In this document: positions 23,066 through 33,640 of the stretch, in pieces
Layout: the number at the start of each line of letters is the position of its first letter
Position numbering within the stretch: position 1 is the first letter of the stretch
Source: CAZKUN01 sp964555935
GTDB lineage: Bacteria > Armatimonadota > Zipacnadia > Zipacnadales > VGFC01
DNA length: 36,826 nt
Assembly: GCA_964555935.1 (NCBI GenBank)
Contig: CAZKUN010000072.1
Location: 1-36,826 of the forward strand
Direction: 5' to 3'
The notes under the pieces: generated by a model
The model's database searches: none
What the model was told of the DNA's origin: nothing
The model's input: only the letters and a program-made list of their open reading frames with translations
Position numbers and translations under genes: made by a program

Positions 23066-24373
23066 GTGACAATTCGTCCCCGAGTGCCCTCGATCGGTAT
23101 GGCGAAGCGCAGTTCGATGTTCCCGTCGTCGTCGATCAGGACGCTCTCCAACACCGCGTGGAGCAGGTCGCGCTGCTCTTCGCGAGTCAGGTTGTCCAGG
23201 CGCTCTCTCGCCTGTGCCAGTCATTGCTCAACCCAGTCGATCTTCCATCGGGTCGTGAGGGCATTACGTTCACGGGCGACCTCTTCGAGCTGCGTCTGTG
23301 GCTGTTCCTCACTCATCGGCGGCATCTGCTTCCGCCACGCCCGCCACAGCCTCGTCGCCTCGTCGCCGATGCCAGCGAGGCGCGCTCCACATCATCGCAG
23401 CACCAGTTCCGCACCTTGCATCCCTTGTTCTGATGTCCGGGCGCAGCCTTGCCCCAGCACACGTATTACCGATACGCGCCGTTGCCGCCAGGGCGACCGC
23501 GTCCTCGGAAACGCGAACCGCATTCGGCGCAGGTGAGTAGCCCGGTCAGCAGGTACACGTGCTTGCTGTTCCAGGGCGAACGCTTGAGACTGACTGTCCG
23601 CTGGGCCTGGGCGCGGTCATACAACTCCTGGGACACGGTGGGCGGGACCGGCACCGTCACGTCCTTGAACCGGCCTTCGCCGACGTAGATCCGATTGCGG
23701 AGCATCCTATCGACCGTGGGGATGCTCCAGTTGGTACCACTCCGATGCGTCTGGACACCCATGGCCTTCAAGCGCTGGGCGATCTTCGAGAATCCGTTGC
23801 CACGCTCGGCACACCACTCGTACATCCGCCGCACGATGTCGGCCTGCTCGTCGTTGACTACAAGGCGCTTCGCGTCGCGGTCGTAGCCGTAGCCGAAGGG
23901 GATCGTGACTGCCTCCACCCACTGACCGCGCTGGGATGCTTCGACCTTGCCTCGCTTCATCCGGCGCACGATCTTCTGCTTCTCGCGCTTGGACAGCGCG
24001 CCAAACAGGTCGCTGAGGAAGCCATCTTCCTCGTCGGCCAAGTCGAACTCCTTGCCAGGCGTGACGATGGCGATCCCGTTCTCGCGGAACGTCTTCCTGA
24101 TTACCAGTCAGTCGAGCATGTCGGTGCTGCGGGAGAGACGCACCATCACGATGACGGCGCGCTTGTCGAAGCTGCCCTCCCCTGCGTCGCGCAGAAGGCG
24201 CATCATGGCGGGGCGAGCCTCGACAGTCTCGCCGGAGATGCCCGCGTCCTCGTACAGCTCATGCTCCCAACCGCGCTGTTCGCATAGGTCAGTAGTATGC
24301 GCTTCTGGGCATCGAGACCGTAGCGTTGTGTCTGACCAGCCGTGGATACCCGGACGTGGATGGCGACTTTCAT
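23053..24373 (-). pseudogene. Large serine recombinase, degraded
   Basis: Site-specific recombinase of the large serine family. The start is intact (AGGAGG ribosome site, ATG at 24373, VAIHVRVSTAGQTQRYGLDA). The frame then shifts near 24290 into EDAGISGETVEARPAM and VIVMVRLSRSTDML. An in-frame TGA at 24108-24110 follows, then the recombinase domain resumes (SKREKQKIVRRMKRGKVEAS, IVRRMYEWCAERGNGFSKIA, VDRMLRNRIYVGEGRFK). A zinc ribbon starts at LLTCAECGSRF. A TAA at 23466-23468 interrupts it, a second frameshift lies near 23355, another TGA is at 23221-23223, and the coiled-coil end (ARERLDNLTREEQRDLLHAV) runs to a TGA at 23053. With three stops and two frameshifts it cannot be active. It is the only mobility gene in the island. 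Confidence 0.85.
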
Positions 24374-24595
24374 CCGTGCCCCTCCTGGCGTCCTCAGTCT
24401 GCAGGTCGTTCTCCCGCCACCGGGGCACGACTCTCGGGAGTCCTGGATATGCCCACCTGGTCTCCAGGGAGTACCGCTCACTGGAGTCGAAGGGCAGAAG
24501 ATACGCGGTCGTGCTTGCGGAAGCGGGCGGCACGCAGCGCAGGTGCCCATCGGCCCATCGCCGAAGAAACGTCGCAGCCGATCAGGAGAGTCCAC

Positions 24596-27332
24596 ATGCC
24601 CCCTCTACGTGCCCCCTTTCTGTTGCCTGTTCTTGCGTTCCCATGCCACCTGGCTTGCGCGCAGATGTCTGAACGCGTGGAGAACGGGAGCTTCGAGAAG
24701 ATCGCAGGGGAACTGCCCGAAGCGTGGACGTGCACCGCGGACCCATCCGGCGTGGAGCGGACGATCAGTATCGTGCCGGGGCGTGATGGCGGCCGCGCTG
24801 TCAGGATCGACTGCACGGCCTACGAGTGGATCGAAGATGGCACTGGCAGTAGCCACGCTGATCTGATGCAGCAGGACGGTTTGGCGCTGCGCGCCGGAAT
24901 GGCCTATCACGTGTCCCTATGGGCACGCGCCGAGGGCATCGACGAGGCCGATTCAGTGCGCGCGCGAGTCTTCGACACCTCGGACTGGCAGCTCATGGGT
25001 GGCCAATCCCTGGCGGTCACTAGAGGCTGGACGCAGTTTGAGTTCGACTTCATCGCCCCACGAGACGTGGTCCCAGCCCACTGCGTGTTCTGGCTCACGC
25101 TGTCGGAGGTCGGCACGCTCTGGCTTGACGATGTGTCGGTCAGCAGCGGCGCGCCAGGCATGGTATTCACCGAACTCATGCCGCCCGGCTCCAGCAGGAA
25201 CCTGATCCCCAACGCGGGATTCGAGCTGGGCGAGGACCGGTGGACCTCGCTGGGGCTGGGTACAGGATGGTGCGGAGGTCTGGCGCACCTACACGGGAGA
25301 GCGCGAACCGGCGACGCCGTGGAAGGGGCTCGCGCCCTCAGAATCGACCTCGGGCCAGGAATCACCCCCGGCACTCTGGCCGGCGTGCCAACGCCCGTGA
25401 GCACCCTCCAAACCCGGCCTCTCGCCGCGACGAGGGGATGGCTTGAGGTGCAAGCCGGGGAGACACACACCCTATCGGCGTACCTGCGAGCCGACCGGCC
25501 CGGTGTGAAGGCCAGACTGTCGCTGGTCTTCGGGAAGCCCAGGGAATGGGGCATTGCGCGTGATCACAGCGTGGAACTCACCACAGAATGGAAGCGGCAC
25601 TCGTTCAGTACGGTGGCCGAGACGGATGCCGTGTTCGTCGCGCTCGGACCGGACCTGACCGATACCCCCCAGTCGTCCGCTACTGCATGGATCGATGCCG
25701 TCCAGTTGGAGGTCGGTGAAGAGGCTACGGACTTCGCGCCGCGTGAGGCGGTGGAGGTCGGCTTCGATGCCGGCGGCTTCGGCACGGTCTTCATCGGTGA
25801 CAGTGTGGAACTCGCCGTTCGGGTCCGCAATGGAGCTATCGGCCCAGCTTGAGGACTACTTCGGCGAACGCCACGCCATGGGCGGGGTGACCGTTGAGGC
25901 TCCGGCCGGGCGGACGACGCAGGAGGTCTGGAGCATGCCGTTGCCCGGAACCGGGCACTACGCAGCCGTGATCTCCTGGCGTGCGAACGGCCGGGACCAC
26001 GAGCGGATTCTGCCGCTCGCCGCGATCACTCCTTACGCCGATGATGATTCGCCCTTCGGCATCAACCACATGTCGGCCGATCCCCTCCCGATGCGGCTCC
26101 TGCGGCAGGCCGGCGTTACGTGGCAGCGTGACTGGTCGATGAGTTGGCAAGAGATCGAACCTGAGCCCGACCAGTGGCATTTCGATATGCCCGATCAACT
26201 CATCGACCGCGCGACAGACCTGAAGCTGCACTCGCTCTGTCTTCTTCCGCCATTCCCGTCCAATGACTGGTCCACGTCGGCCCCGGAGCAACCGGAGCCC
26301 TACCCCTGGACGCGTTGGGCCTATGCGCCCGAAGATACGGGCCCCCTTACGCGGTTCATCGGCCAGACCGTCACGCGCTACCGAGGCCGGATTGGGACGT
26401 GGGAGTTCCTCAACGAGCCCGTGTGGACGGGCCACGCGTTGCCTGCCGCCCACTACGGGCTGCCAGGCGCCGACTACACGGTCGCGGACTACGTGGAGCT
26501 GCTCAAGCCGGCCTACCGCGCGATGAAGGCGGCTGATCCGGAGTGCACTGTCGTGGCCGGAATAGGTGCATGGCCCGATGACTGGGCGCGGCGTTTCATC
26601 GAGGCCGACGGCCTCCGGTACGCCGACGCGATGAACGTGCACATCTACGGCGGGAATAGCGCTCCGGAGGGGTACATTCAGCCCATGTCCGGCATCGAGA
26701 CTCTGATGCGCCAGCGCGATCAGGCACGCCCCATCTGGGTCACGGAAGCAGCATACTACGCAGCCGATCGACCTCCCTGGCGGCCCTTCGTGCCGCCCGA
26801 ATCGTCGTGGGCGGGAGACCGGCTGCTGCCAAGCGAGAGGATGTGCGCCGACTACTCGGTTCGGTTCGCGATCATCATGCTCGCCCATGGGGCGGAGCGG
26901 CTGTTCTATCACAGCGGTATGGGCCTTGGAGCCGGGGTCAACGACCCGGCAATCCTCGAATCTGGACTGCTCGATTACGGCGGCGAGCCGCGCAAGCTCT
27001 ACGCGGCCCAGGCGGCGCTCGCAAACGTGTTGGGCCCAGACCCGGCCTACGCGGCGGAGCTTCCCCCGCCCGCGGACCCAACGTCGGGCGTGCACGGGTA
27101 CGCATTCCAGTGTGGCGCGCGGGCGGTTCTGGCGGCGTGGCAGAGAGAGGGGGGTCTCGGACAGTGGGCCCTTGAGGCAGGCGCCGACGCGCAGATCTAC
27201 GACATCATGGGGAATTCTCGGGCCGAGCGGGACGTCGTGTTGGGACCGTCGGTCGTGTACGTCGTCAGCTCTTCCGACTCCGCGTCCAACCTGGCGCGAC
27301 TGTGTCGGCTGCGGGATGCGCGGGCGAAGTAG
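24596..27332 (+). pseudogene. Secreted clan GH-A glycoside hydrolase with CBM-like domains, frameshifted
   Basis: A secreted carbohydrate-active enzyme split by one frameshift near 25830-25850. The first part starts at ATG 24596 (AGGAGAG five bases upstream) with a signal peptide ending near HLACAQ, then two CBM4/9-like jelly-roll domains (VENGSFEKIAGELPEAW ... and NLIPNAGFELGEDRW ...). It stops in an Ig-like segment (FIGDSVELAVRVRNG). The second frame continues from about AQLEDYFGERHAMGGV to 27332 and holds a TIM barrel: MRLLRQAGVTWQRDWSMSW, the acid/base Glu in WEFLNEPVWTGH, and the likely nucleophile Glu in PIWVTEAAYYA. This pattern fits GH39/GH5-type enzymes; the exact family and substrate are open. 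The rest of the coding sequence is clean, so a recent mutation or sequencing error is possible. Confidence 0.7.
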
Positions 27333-27429
27333 AGGCTCTACGCTTGGCCCTGCCTCTCGCGGCACCCAAAGCCAGCGCTCGACCGCCTCCTCGTAGAAGC
27401 GCCTCAGCTTCTGCATGTCGACATGGTAT

Positions 27430-28638
27430 TCACTCACCATCGGCTCCGGCGAACGTCGCCTTGCCAGTGCCCGTGACGGTGAGGTAGATATTGGAGTCAC
27501 CGAAGACGACCGCCTTCTTCTGTACGTAGCGCCTGATGCCGGTGGGGATATGCCGCCGCACGCGCGGGCCGTCGGCGCGGTAGTCGTAATCAAGGAGGTC
27601 GCGCGCCCGCCCCGCCGGCACTCCTCAGCAGTCGAAGACCAGGTTGAAGGGCGAGCCGAGCTGTCCTCCCCACGGCGATGCGCCGAAGTTGCCCATCGGC
27701 GCGGCGGCGCGGAAGTTCTGCATCAGATCGCCCGTCCGCTGCCACGCTGCGAGGGGATGATCGAACCCGCCGGCTCTCATGCACGCGACATTGATCCGCC
27801 CCTGTGCGGTGCTCCAGTGGCCGCCGTGCACGCAGGTGCCGTAGGTCATCAGTCCACCTTGGGGGTAGTCAGGCTCATCGTAGGCGGGGGTGTTGGTGAT
27901 GAGAAGAGCGTCCGGCGCCAGTTCTTCGATTGAGACCATCCGGTCGATGATCTTCTTGGCCTGAGCGTCGTCCACCACTCGCAGGCAGACCGCGTCGTGG
28001 TTCGGTGTGGTTTCGTAGTAGCCGTGCTGGTTTGCGCCATAGACGCCGCGCTTCACGCCATCGGGGCCCTCAGACATGATGAATGATCCCTCGTCATCCA
28101 TCAATGAGGGCAGCACCTCGCGAACGGCGTGGGCGGTCGCGCCATAGCCGTCCACAGCAGGGCGTTGACCGACCATCTCACACACCTCGTCGAGTCGGAC
28201 TATACCCGCGCAGTAATTCACCGACAGCTCGGTGAGAAACGCCATCTGCGGGTTGCCATCGGCATCGACGTAGACGCCGTGCCGGCGCTGGCGGACCTGA
28301 TCGTCGATGAGGTAATGATTCAGCAAGAGGCCGCGCAGCGGCTGGCACTGCAGCCGGGGCGCAAGGGTCCAGAGGCTCTCTCGGAGGTGCTGGTATCGCT
28401 GTCGCCGGAGATCTCGCCATCGCTTCAGAGCTGGTGCGGATGCCGTCGATGCGGAAGCGGCATCACGCCCGCTGTCCAACTTCCCAGCGGATGCGAAGTC
28501 CACAGACCCACGAGACGCCCGGCATACCCCGCCGATCTCGGGTCCCACAACCAGATGTGCAGGCATCTGGACCCCGGCAGCCGAACGAGTGGAACCAATG
28601 GCTGACTGTTCAGCCAACACCTGGGCGACCAGTTCCAT
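27430..28638 (-). pseudogene. Six-hairpin ((alpha/alpha)6) glycosidase fragment with in-frame TGA
   Basis: The C-terminal part of a larger glycosidase-like protein. From about 28280 downwards the sequence is clearly protein-like: GVYVDADGNPQMAFLTELSV, QHGYYETTPNHDAVCLRVVD, LMTYGTCVHGGHWSTAQGRI. The Tyr-Gly-x-x-x-x-Gly-Gly-x-Trp pattern recalls (alpha/alpha)6 toroid glycosidases. The frame is interrupted by TGA at 27625-27627 (after NLVFDC) and continues in the same frame to a stop near 27430 (HIPTGIRRYVQKKAVVFGDS and YLTVTGTGKATFAG), so the TGA is a nonsense change inside an otherwise good sequence. The N-terminal 60-100 residues look scrambled, and the 5' end is cut off by the neighbouring fusion gene. 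Family assignment is tentative. Confidence 0.6.
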
Positions 28639-28742
28639 ATGGGGAATCCCGGCTCAGGTGGCTCCCATTTGCTTGCGCCACCTGGCGCGTGGTCGCGAGA
28701 CCTTTTCGGACGGGCTACGGCTTGCCACATCATGGGACGGCT

Positions 28743-31700
28743 ATGAAGACAGCAGAAGCAGGAATCGTCATCGGCGCGATGCTGTGCGCGGACCTCGCAC
28801 ATGGCGCGGATCTGTCTGTGAGCACGTCTGCCTTTGAGTTGACCAACCGGCGCATTGCTGTGAAGATCGACCGGCAGACCGGTGCAGTTCGTTCGGTCCG
28901 CGACAAGGACCAGGGCGTCACGTACCCGTTTGCCGGGATCGGGTTTGAGGTCACAACAGAGACAGGGTCGATTCGGGCAGAGAAGGCCGAGAGGGTCGAG
29001 ACAGCGAGGAACGGGGTGGAGCTTCGCTTCACCGGCAACGGCCTGGACATCACCGTGCATTATCGCCTCGGTGCCAATGACCATTTCATTGAGAAATGGC
29101 TGACAATCAGAGCGTCGGATGGCGGACCCTATCTCCTCAAGAGCGTGTTCCTGGAGGACACGACGTCGGAGGCGTTTTCGGAGATCCATTTCCACGACGA
29201 CCAGACGATCTGGCACTGCCCCATAAACCTGTTCCTGCGGGGTGAAAAGGGCGGTTGCTTCGCGGGGCTGGCGTATCCATACTGGGAGCTCAAGCAAAAC
29301 GGCAAAGAGGGCTTTCGTCTCGGCTACCAACCCAACTACCAGGCCGCGAACGGAGAGGCGAACGTCAGCGAGAAGTACTTCATCGGCGTGTATCGGAAGG
29401 AAGGCATCCACCGTGTTTCGCAGGGACCCTATCCCGGCAGAGGGCGCTGCAAATGGCTCAACTGGGGTGGCAAGGCAGGACTGGTCCAGCATTTCAAAGG
29501 AAAGCAGATCCCCGCAGAAGTAAGAGATGTTCCGCTGGAAACCCTCGATTGGGGCGAAGTGTGGGCCATGCAGGAGCTCATGCGGCACGTGCTTCCCGAT
29601 GATCTACCGTTGCCGGAAGACGGGTTTTGGATCTGGCAGAACGGCTGGTGGGCCGGGCTCTGGAAGATCGACGCCGGGATTCTTGATCTGCTGAAGCAGG
29701 CCGGCATCCACGATGTCATGACTGCTCATACCTGGTATGGGCGGGGCAACCATCCGATGAGCCCTCCCTACATCGATCAGATGCGCGCGCAGCCCATGGG
29801 GTTTCCCAAGGACAGCGGAATTGCTGGGCTGCCGGGCCCGGCCGGGCCGGCGGCGGGGCTGCATGCCAATCATGCTGAGGTCAAGCTCGACTCGTTCTCT
29901 CCAGGCGAATTCACGCCGGAGTTCATCATGCCGCCTGCCATGAATGCACTCTATGATCATGGGCAGAAGATCGGCGTCCATGTATCCAGTTTCTCGCTGC
30001 CCTGTGTCTACTTCAAGGACCATCCCGAATGGGCATCCATCGACGAGGACGGGAAGGTAAGCGAGTACCTCTTCGGGCGTAAGGTCTCGTGCCCTGCCTG
30101 CGACCCCTACATGGACCACACGCTCGAGATTCTCGATCACGTCTTCAGCAAGTACAAACCGCGCTGGTGGGGTTTTGACGGACGGTGGCTCAGCTATTGG
30201 GAGGTCCCTTCTTACAGACCCGGCCCGAAGGGTCTGGGATTCGATACCTGCCATGCCACACACCACGGACACCTGCCCGGCGACAATCTCTACAAGGAAT
30301 GGAAGAACATCCAGGAGCTCGTTCGCGCGCTTCGTCTCCGTCACCCCAAGATGTGTCTTGAGCAGTACCTCGGTCTCAAACGCGGCGGCCCGTGGGCCCT
30401 GCGCTACTTCAATGCCGACGACAACTATTACGAGACCAACGGCGCGCTCATGAACCGCTTCCAGACCTGGCATAACCAGAACGATCGTTTCCGCCCGGTC
30501 TACAAGAACTATGCAGCCATATTCGGCGGCAGCCCCGCGGAATTCCGGAACAGCGTCATCAGCAGCATCAGCGCTACCAGCTATTGCCAGGTCGGCCCTG
30601 GCTACAAAGACCTTGCTATAGAGGAGAACCGAGATTTCCTCAGAATGTGGCGCGCCTGGGCGACGAGGAATCACGCCTACCTGAAGGTCAAGCGGGACCT
30701 CTTTGACAGCCCCGGCGACTCGCCGGTGGACGGCAGCGCGCACATCATCAGAGATCGCGGGTTCCTGTTTCTGTTCCCGGCAGGAGGGATGTCGGCCCGG
30801 GCGTCCATCCCGATCAGCCGTTGGATACAATTGGATGAGAACGCCAAGGCTCTGTACCAAATCAGAGAGATCTATCCGCGCGAAGCAACCGATCTGGGCG
30901 TATACAAGTACGGCGCGGAGCTCCTGTACGACATGCCCAAAGGGTCCGCGGTCATTCTCTCGCTGGAACCGGCCCCGGCCGGCAGCAAGCCCCGGCGCCC
31001 GGTTCTGCAGGAACAGCCGGAGACACTCGTCGTTCCGGCATTCAGGACCGTGGCGCAGACCGCTTACGCCGATGCCCCCGCACGTCTCCATCGGCACTAC
31101 GCGTTTGATACGCTCATCGAGAACGGCGCCTCCACGCCCGACGCCTCACCAAACACTGCCCACGCCCGGCTCTCGGGGCAGGAGCTGTGTGAAGGCGTGA
31201 TCGGCAAGGCGTTGCGGTTCAAGGCGGGAAACAAGGGGGTTGCTCTCGGCGATCTCGACCTCAGAGCGCCGGCGACATTGTGCTTCTGGCTGAGGTCAGA
31301 CAATGCACAGGCTGAACGGATTGTCTCACAGCTCGAAGGACCGACGAGCCAGACCGGCTGCCTGCGTCTCATCGGAGGAAGCCTGCAAGCGTGGAATGCA
31401 CAGGAATGGCCCGTCGTGGTGAATGGCCTGAGTCACAAGGACGTCTGGCAACACGTAGCCGTGGTCTATAGGACAGACGGGACGGTCACCGGCTATCTCA
31501 ATGGCAAGGAGGTCAACACGGCCTACGGCGGATTTGATTTCACGGGTGTCAAGGCGGCCATCGGCGCCCCGTTCCTCGGCCTGCACGGGCGCCCTTTCAC
31601 AGGTGCTCTGGATGACTTCCGCATCTACAGCGGCGCCCTGAAAGGGAGCGAGATCCGGAGCATGTACCCCCAAGAGTACTTCAGCAAGTCGGCAGCCGCT

Positions 31701-33542
31701 GCGGCCAAGGCCGCTGCGCCTGTGCCCGTCACACCCCAATCGTTCCGCCAGGTCGGTCAGAACCGCAAACAGATCCCGCTGACCGATGGGTGGACCTTTA
31801 AGGCTGACCTGGAGAGCCAGGGCGTGGCGAAGTCCTATTTCGCCGCTGATTTCGATGCCCGGGATTGGGAACCGGCGCCCGTACCGTGCGGATTCGACAA
31901 CTGCAGTCCGAAGCTGGAAAGGTATTTCGGCACCTGCTGGTTCCGGCGGACCTTCACCGTTCCCGGGACGATGAAGGGGCAACGAGTCGTCCTTCGTTTT
32001 GAGGGGGTCAACTACAACAGCTCAATCTGGGTCAATGGCAAGCTCGTAGGAGAAAACGATGACCCGTTCCTGCCCTTCGAAGCTCACATCGAGGACGCGG
32101 TCAACTACGGCGAGAAGAACCTCCTCGTTGTTCGCGTGGACAACATACGCAGGCCCGGTCAGTTCCCCCTGTTCGAAGGCTGGTACGGTCAGGGGGGGAT
32201 TCTCCGGGAAGTGTACCTGTGCTCGACGGATCCCGTCTACCTGCGCGCGGCACATATCACCGCAGTACCCGATGCGACGGGCGGGACGTTCTCACTGAAA
32301 GCCGTTGTTGAGAACCAAAGCGCTCGGAGCTCGAGACCGACTGTCAAGGTGACCATCGCAGATCTGCAAGGCAACACGCTTGGCGCTTTCTCTACGGAAG
32401 CGATAACGGTCAAGGAACAGGACGAGGCCGACGCGACGATCGAAGGCACCATCAAGAATGCTCAGCCCTGGTCGCCCGACAACCCGAAGCTCTATACCGC
32501 CAGAGTTGACCTGCTTAGCGACGGCAAAGAGATTGACAGTGTCACTGCGCGTCTTGGCTTCCGAAGAGTCGAAGCGAAAGAGGGCCGGATATTCCTGAAT
32601 GGTAAGCCGATTTACCTGAAGGGATTCAATCGGCATGAGGATTCGCCCAGGAAAGGGATGGCGACTGATCTGGAGCTTGCGCGATCCGACCTGACGGATA
32701 TGAAGAAGCTGGGGGCTAATTTTGTCCGTCTGTGCCATTATCCGCATCACAGCGGTGAACTCGATATCTGTGATGAGCTGGGGCTGCTGGTGATGACCGA
32801 AAACGCGATGAATGGATGGGGATGGCCTGCAGACCATGGTGCCCCGAATGCAGGGCTCGGGTGGAACAAGAATCATGTGCCGGCCATCGTCGGAAACTCC
32901 AGACGGAGTATTCGCGCAATGATGCACAGGGACTATAACCACCCCTCCATCATTCTCTGTTCAGTCGGCAACGAGCCCGCGGAAGAACACGCCGAGATTG
33001 TCGCCGCATGTAATGAGCTTATTCTGTATGGCCGGAGCCTGGATCCAACCCGTCTGTGGACCCACGTCTCATGCAGAGTTCAACTCCCTAACGCCGAGAC
33101 GTTCTTTCAGTCTGACGATGTCATAGGTCTCAACTGCTACCCCTCAGCGCAGAAAGGGGTAGATGCCCAGACGGTAAAGGATGGATTCCCAGAGACGCGC
33201 GAGTTTTGGGAGCAAGTTCCGGAGCGAGTGCGTCAATGGTATCCGGACAAGCCGATTGTAATTACCGAATGCGGCCATCCTCTTCCCGGGGTGAACTGGA
33301 TGGCCCCGGAAAGCCTCCAGGCAATCATAACCAGAGCAGAGCTGGAGGGCATTACGTCTTCGCCTCATCTCAGTGGCGCTGTTATATGGCATTATGCCCG
33401 GCACACCTGGCCCTCTGATGCCTTCTATTCCGGGGGACAGAGCATCAGTCCCTACGGGTACAAGAGCAGAGACAGAAAGAGGAACTTCGAAGCTATGGCC
33501 GTCATAGAAGAGTACTTCAAGAACAGGCTCCCGCCGGGATAG
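28743..33542 (+). CDS. Secreted fusion: alpha-galactosidase-like hydrolase + LamG + GH2 beta-glycosidase
   Basis: A 1,599-residue secreted protein with two catalytic modules. The ATG at 28743 begins a signal peptide (MKTAEAGIVIGAMLCADLAHGADLS); the frame is open further upstream but reads as shadow there. Residues 25-290 form a mutarotase-like beta-sandwich and about 300-650 a TIM barrel resembling clan GH-D (GH36-like) enzymes, with a candidate nucleophile Asp479 in WWGFDGRWLSYWE. A beta domain follows. Residues 780-980 are a LamG domain (ATLCFWLRSDN ... ALDDFRIYSGAL). Residues 1009-1599 are GH2: sugar-binding fold (CWFRRTFTVPGTMKGQRVVL), Ig-like domain, barrel with acid/base Glu1411 (SVGNEPAEEH) and nucleophile Glu1509 (IVITECGHPLPG). 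Codons such as AGA and ATA are used more freely than in glmU or nifS, consistent with transfer. It is the only open glycosidase of the island. Confidence 0.88.
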   Translation: MKTAEAGIVIGAMLCADLAHGADLSVSTSAFELTNRRIAVKIDRQTGAVRSVRDKDQGVTYPFAGIGFEVTTETGSIRAEKAERVETARNGVELRFTGNGLDITVHYRLGANDHFIEKWLTIRASDGGPYLLKSVFLEDTTSEAFSEIHFHDDQTIWHCPINLFLRGEKGGCFAGLAYPYWELKQNGKEGFRLGYQPNYQAANGEANVSEKYFIGVYRKEGIHRVSQGPYPGRGRCKWLNWGGKAGLVQHFKGKQIPAEVRDVPLETLDWGEVWAMQELMRHVLPDDLPLPEDGFWIWQNGWWAGLWKIDAGILDLLKQAGIHDVMTAHTWYGRGNHPMSPPYIDQMRAQPMGFPKDSGIAGLPGPAGPAAGLHANHAEVKLDSFSPGEFTPEFIMPPAMNALYDHGQKIGVHVSSFSLPCVYFKDHPEWASIDEDGKVSEYLFGRKVSCPACDPYMDHTLEILDHVFSKYKPRWWGFDGRWLSYWEVPSYRPGPKGLGFDTCHATHHGHLPGDNLYKEWKNIQELVRALRLRHPKMCLEQYLGLKRGGPWALRYFNADDNYYETNGALMNRFQTWHNQNDRFRPVYKNYAAIFGGSPAEFRNSVISSISATSYCQVGPGYKDLAIEENRDFLRMWRAWATRNHAYLKVKRDLFDSPGDSPVDGSAHIIRDRGFLFLFPAGGMSARASIPISRWIQLDENAKALYQIREIYPREATDLGVYKYGAELLYDMPKGSAVILSLEPAPAGSKPRRPVLQEQPETLVVPAFRTVAQTAYADAPARLHRHYAFDTLIENGASTPDASPNTAHARLSGQELCEGVIGKALRFKAGNKGVALGDLDLRAPATLCFWLRSDNAQAERIVSQLEGPTSQTGCLRLIGGSLQAWNAQEWPVVVNGLSHKDVWQHVAVVYRTDGTVTGYLNGKEVNTAYGGFDFTGVKAAIGAPFLGLHGRPFTGALDDFRIYSGALKGSEIRSMYPQEYFSKSAAAAAKAAAPVPVTPQSFRQVGQNRKQIPLTDGWTFKADLESQGVAKSYFAADFDARDWEPAPVPCGFDNCSPKLERYFGTCWFRRTFTVPGTMKGQRVVLRFEGVNYNSSIWVNGKLVGENDDPFLPFEAHIEDAVNYGEKNLLVVRVDNIRRPGQFPLFEGWYGQGGILREVYLCSTDPVYLRAAHITAVPDATGGTFSLKAVVENQSARSSRPTVKVTIADLQGNTLGAFSTEAITVKEQDEADATIEGTIKNAQPWSPDNPKLYTARVDLLSDGKEIDSVTARLGFRRVEAKEGRIFLNGKPIYLKGFNRHEDSPRKGMATDLELARSDLTDMKKLGANFVRLCHYPHHSGELDICDELGLLVMTENAMNGWGWPADHGAPNAGLGWNKNHVPAIVGNSRRSIRAMMHRDYNHPSIILCSVGNEPAEEHAEIVAACNELILYGRSLDPTRLWTHVSCRVQLPNAETFFQSDDVIGLNCYPSAQKGVDAQTVKDGFPETREFWEQVPERVRQWYPDKPIVITECGHPLPGVNWMAPESLQAIITRAELEGITSSPHLSGAVIWHYARHTWPSDAFYSGGQSISPYGYKSRDRKRNFEAMAVIEEYFKNRLPPG

Positions 33543-33568
33543 GGGTAGGAGCACCGCATTGGTTTGCG

Positions 33569-33640
33569 ATGTCTGTGCCCCCGAAAAAGTCCGTCCGCGT
33601 TGCCCTGACGCGACTTACGGCCACTTGCGATCAGCGGCAG
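33569..33640. repeat. Junction sequence with a TGTCTGTGCCCCCGAAAAAG word
   Basis: This stretch separates the end of the GH fusion from the surviving part of a truncated gene. It contains TGTCTGTGCCCCCGAAAAAG, similar to GTGTCTGTCCCCGAAA-type words I associate with REP-like and transposon-end sequences in other genomes. Association is from memory and unverified. Confidence 0.25.

Noticed and set aside
22991..23224. A separate 77-residue minus-strand gene near the recombinase 3' end
   Set aside because: It is the wrong frame of the recombinase C-terminus; the correct frame gives a coiled-coil ending ARERLDNLTREEQRDLL.
25836..27593. A 585-residue minus-strand frame opposite the GH-A enzyme
   Set aside because: High GC keeps it open; its composition is Arg/Val/His-rich without motifs, while the plus strand has catalytic Glu motifs.
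29604..31097. A 497-residue minus-strand frame inside the fusion gene
   Set aside because: Shadow of the plus-strand glycosidase; no recognisable domain or ribosome site.
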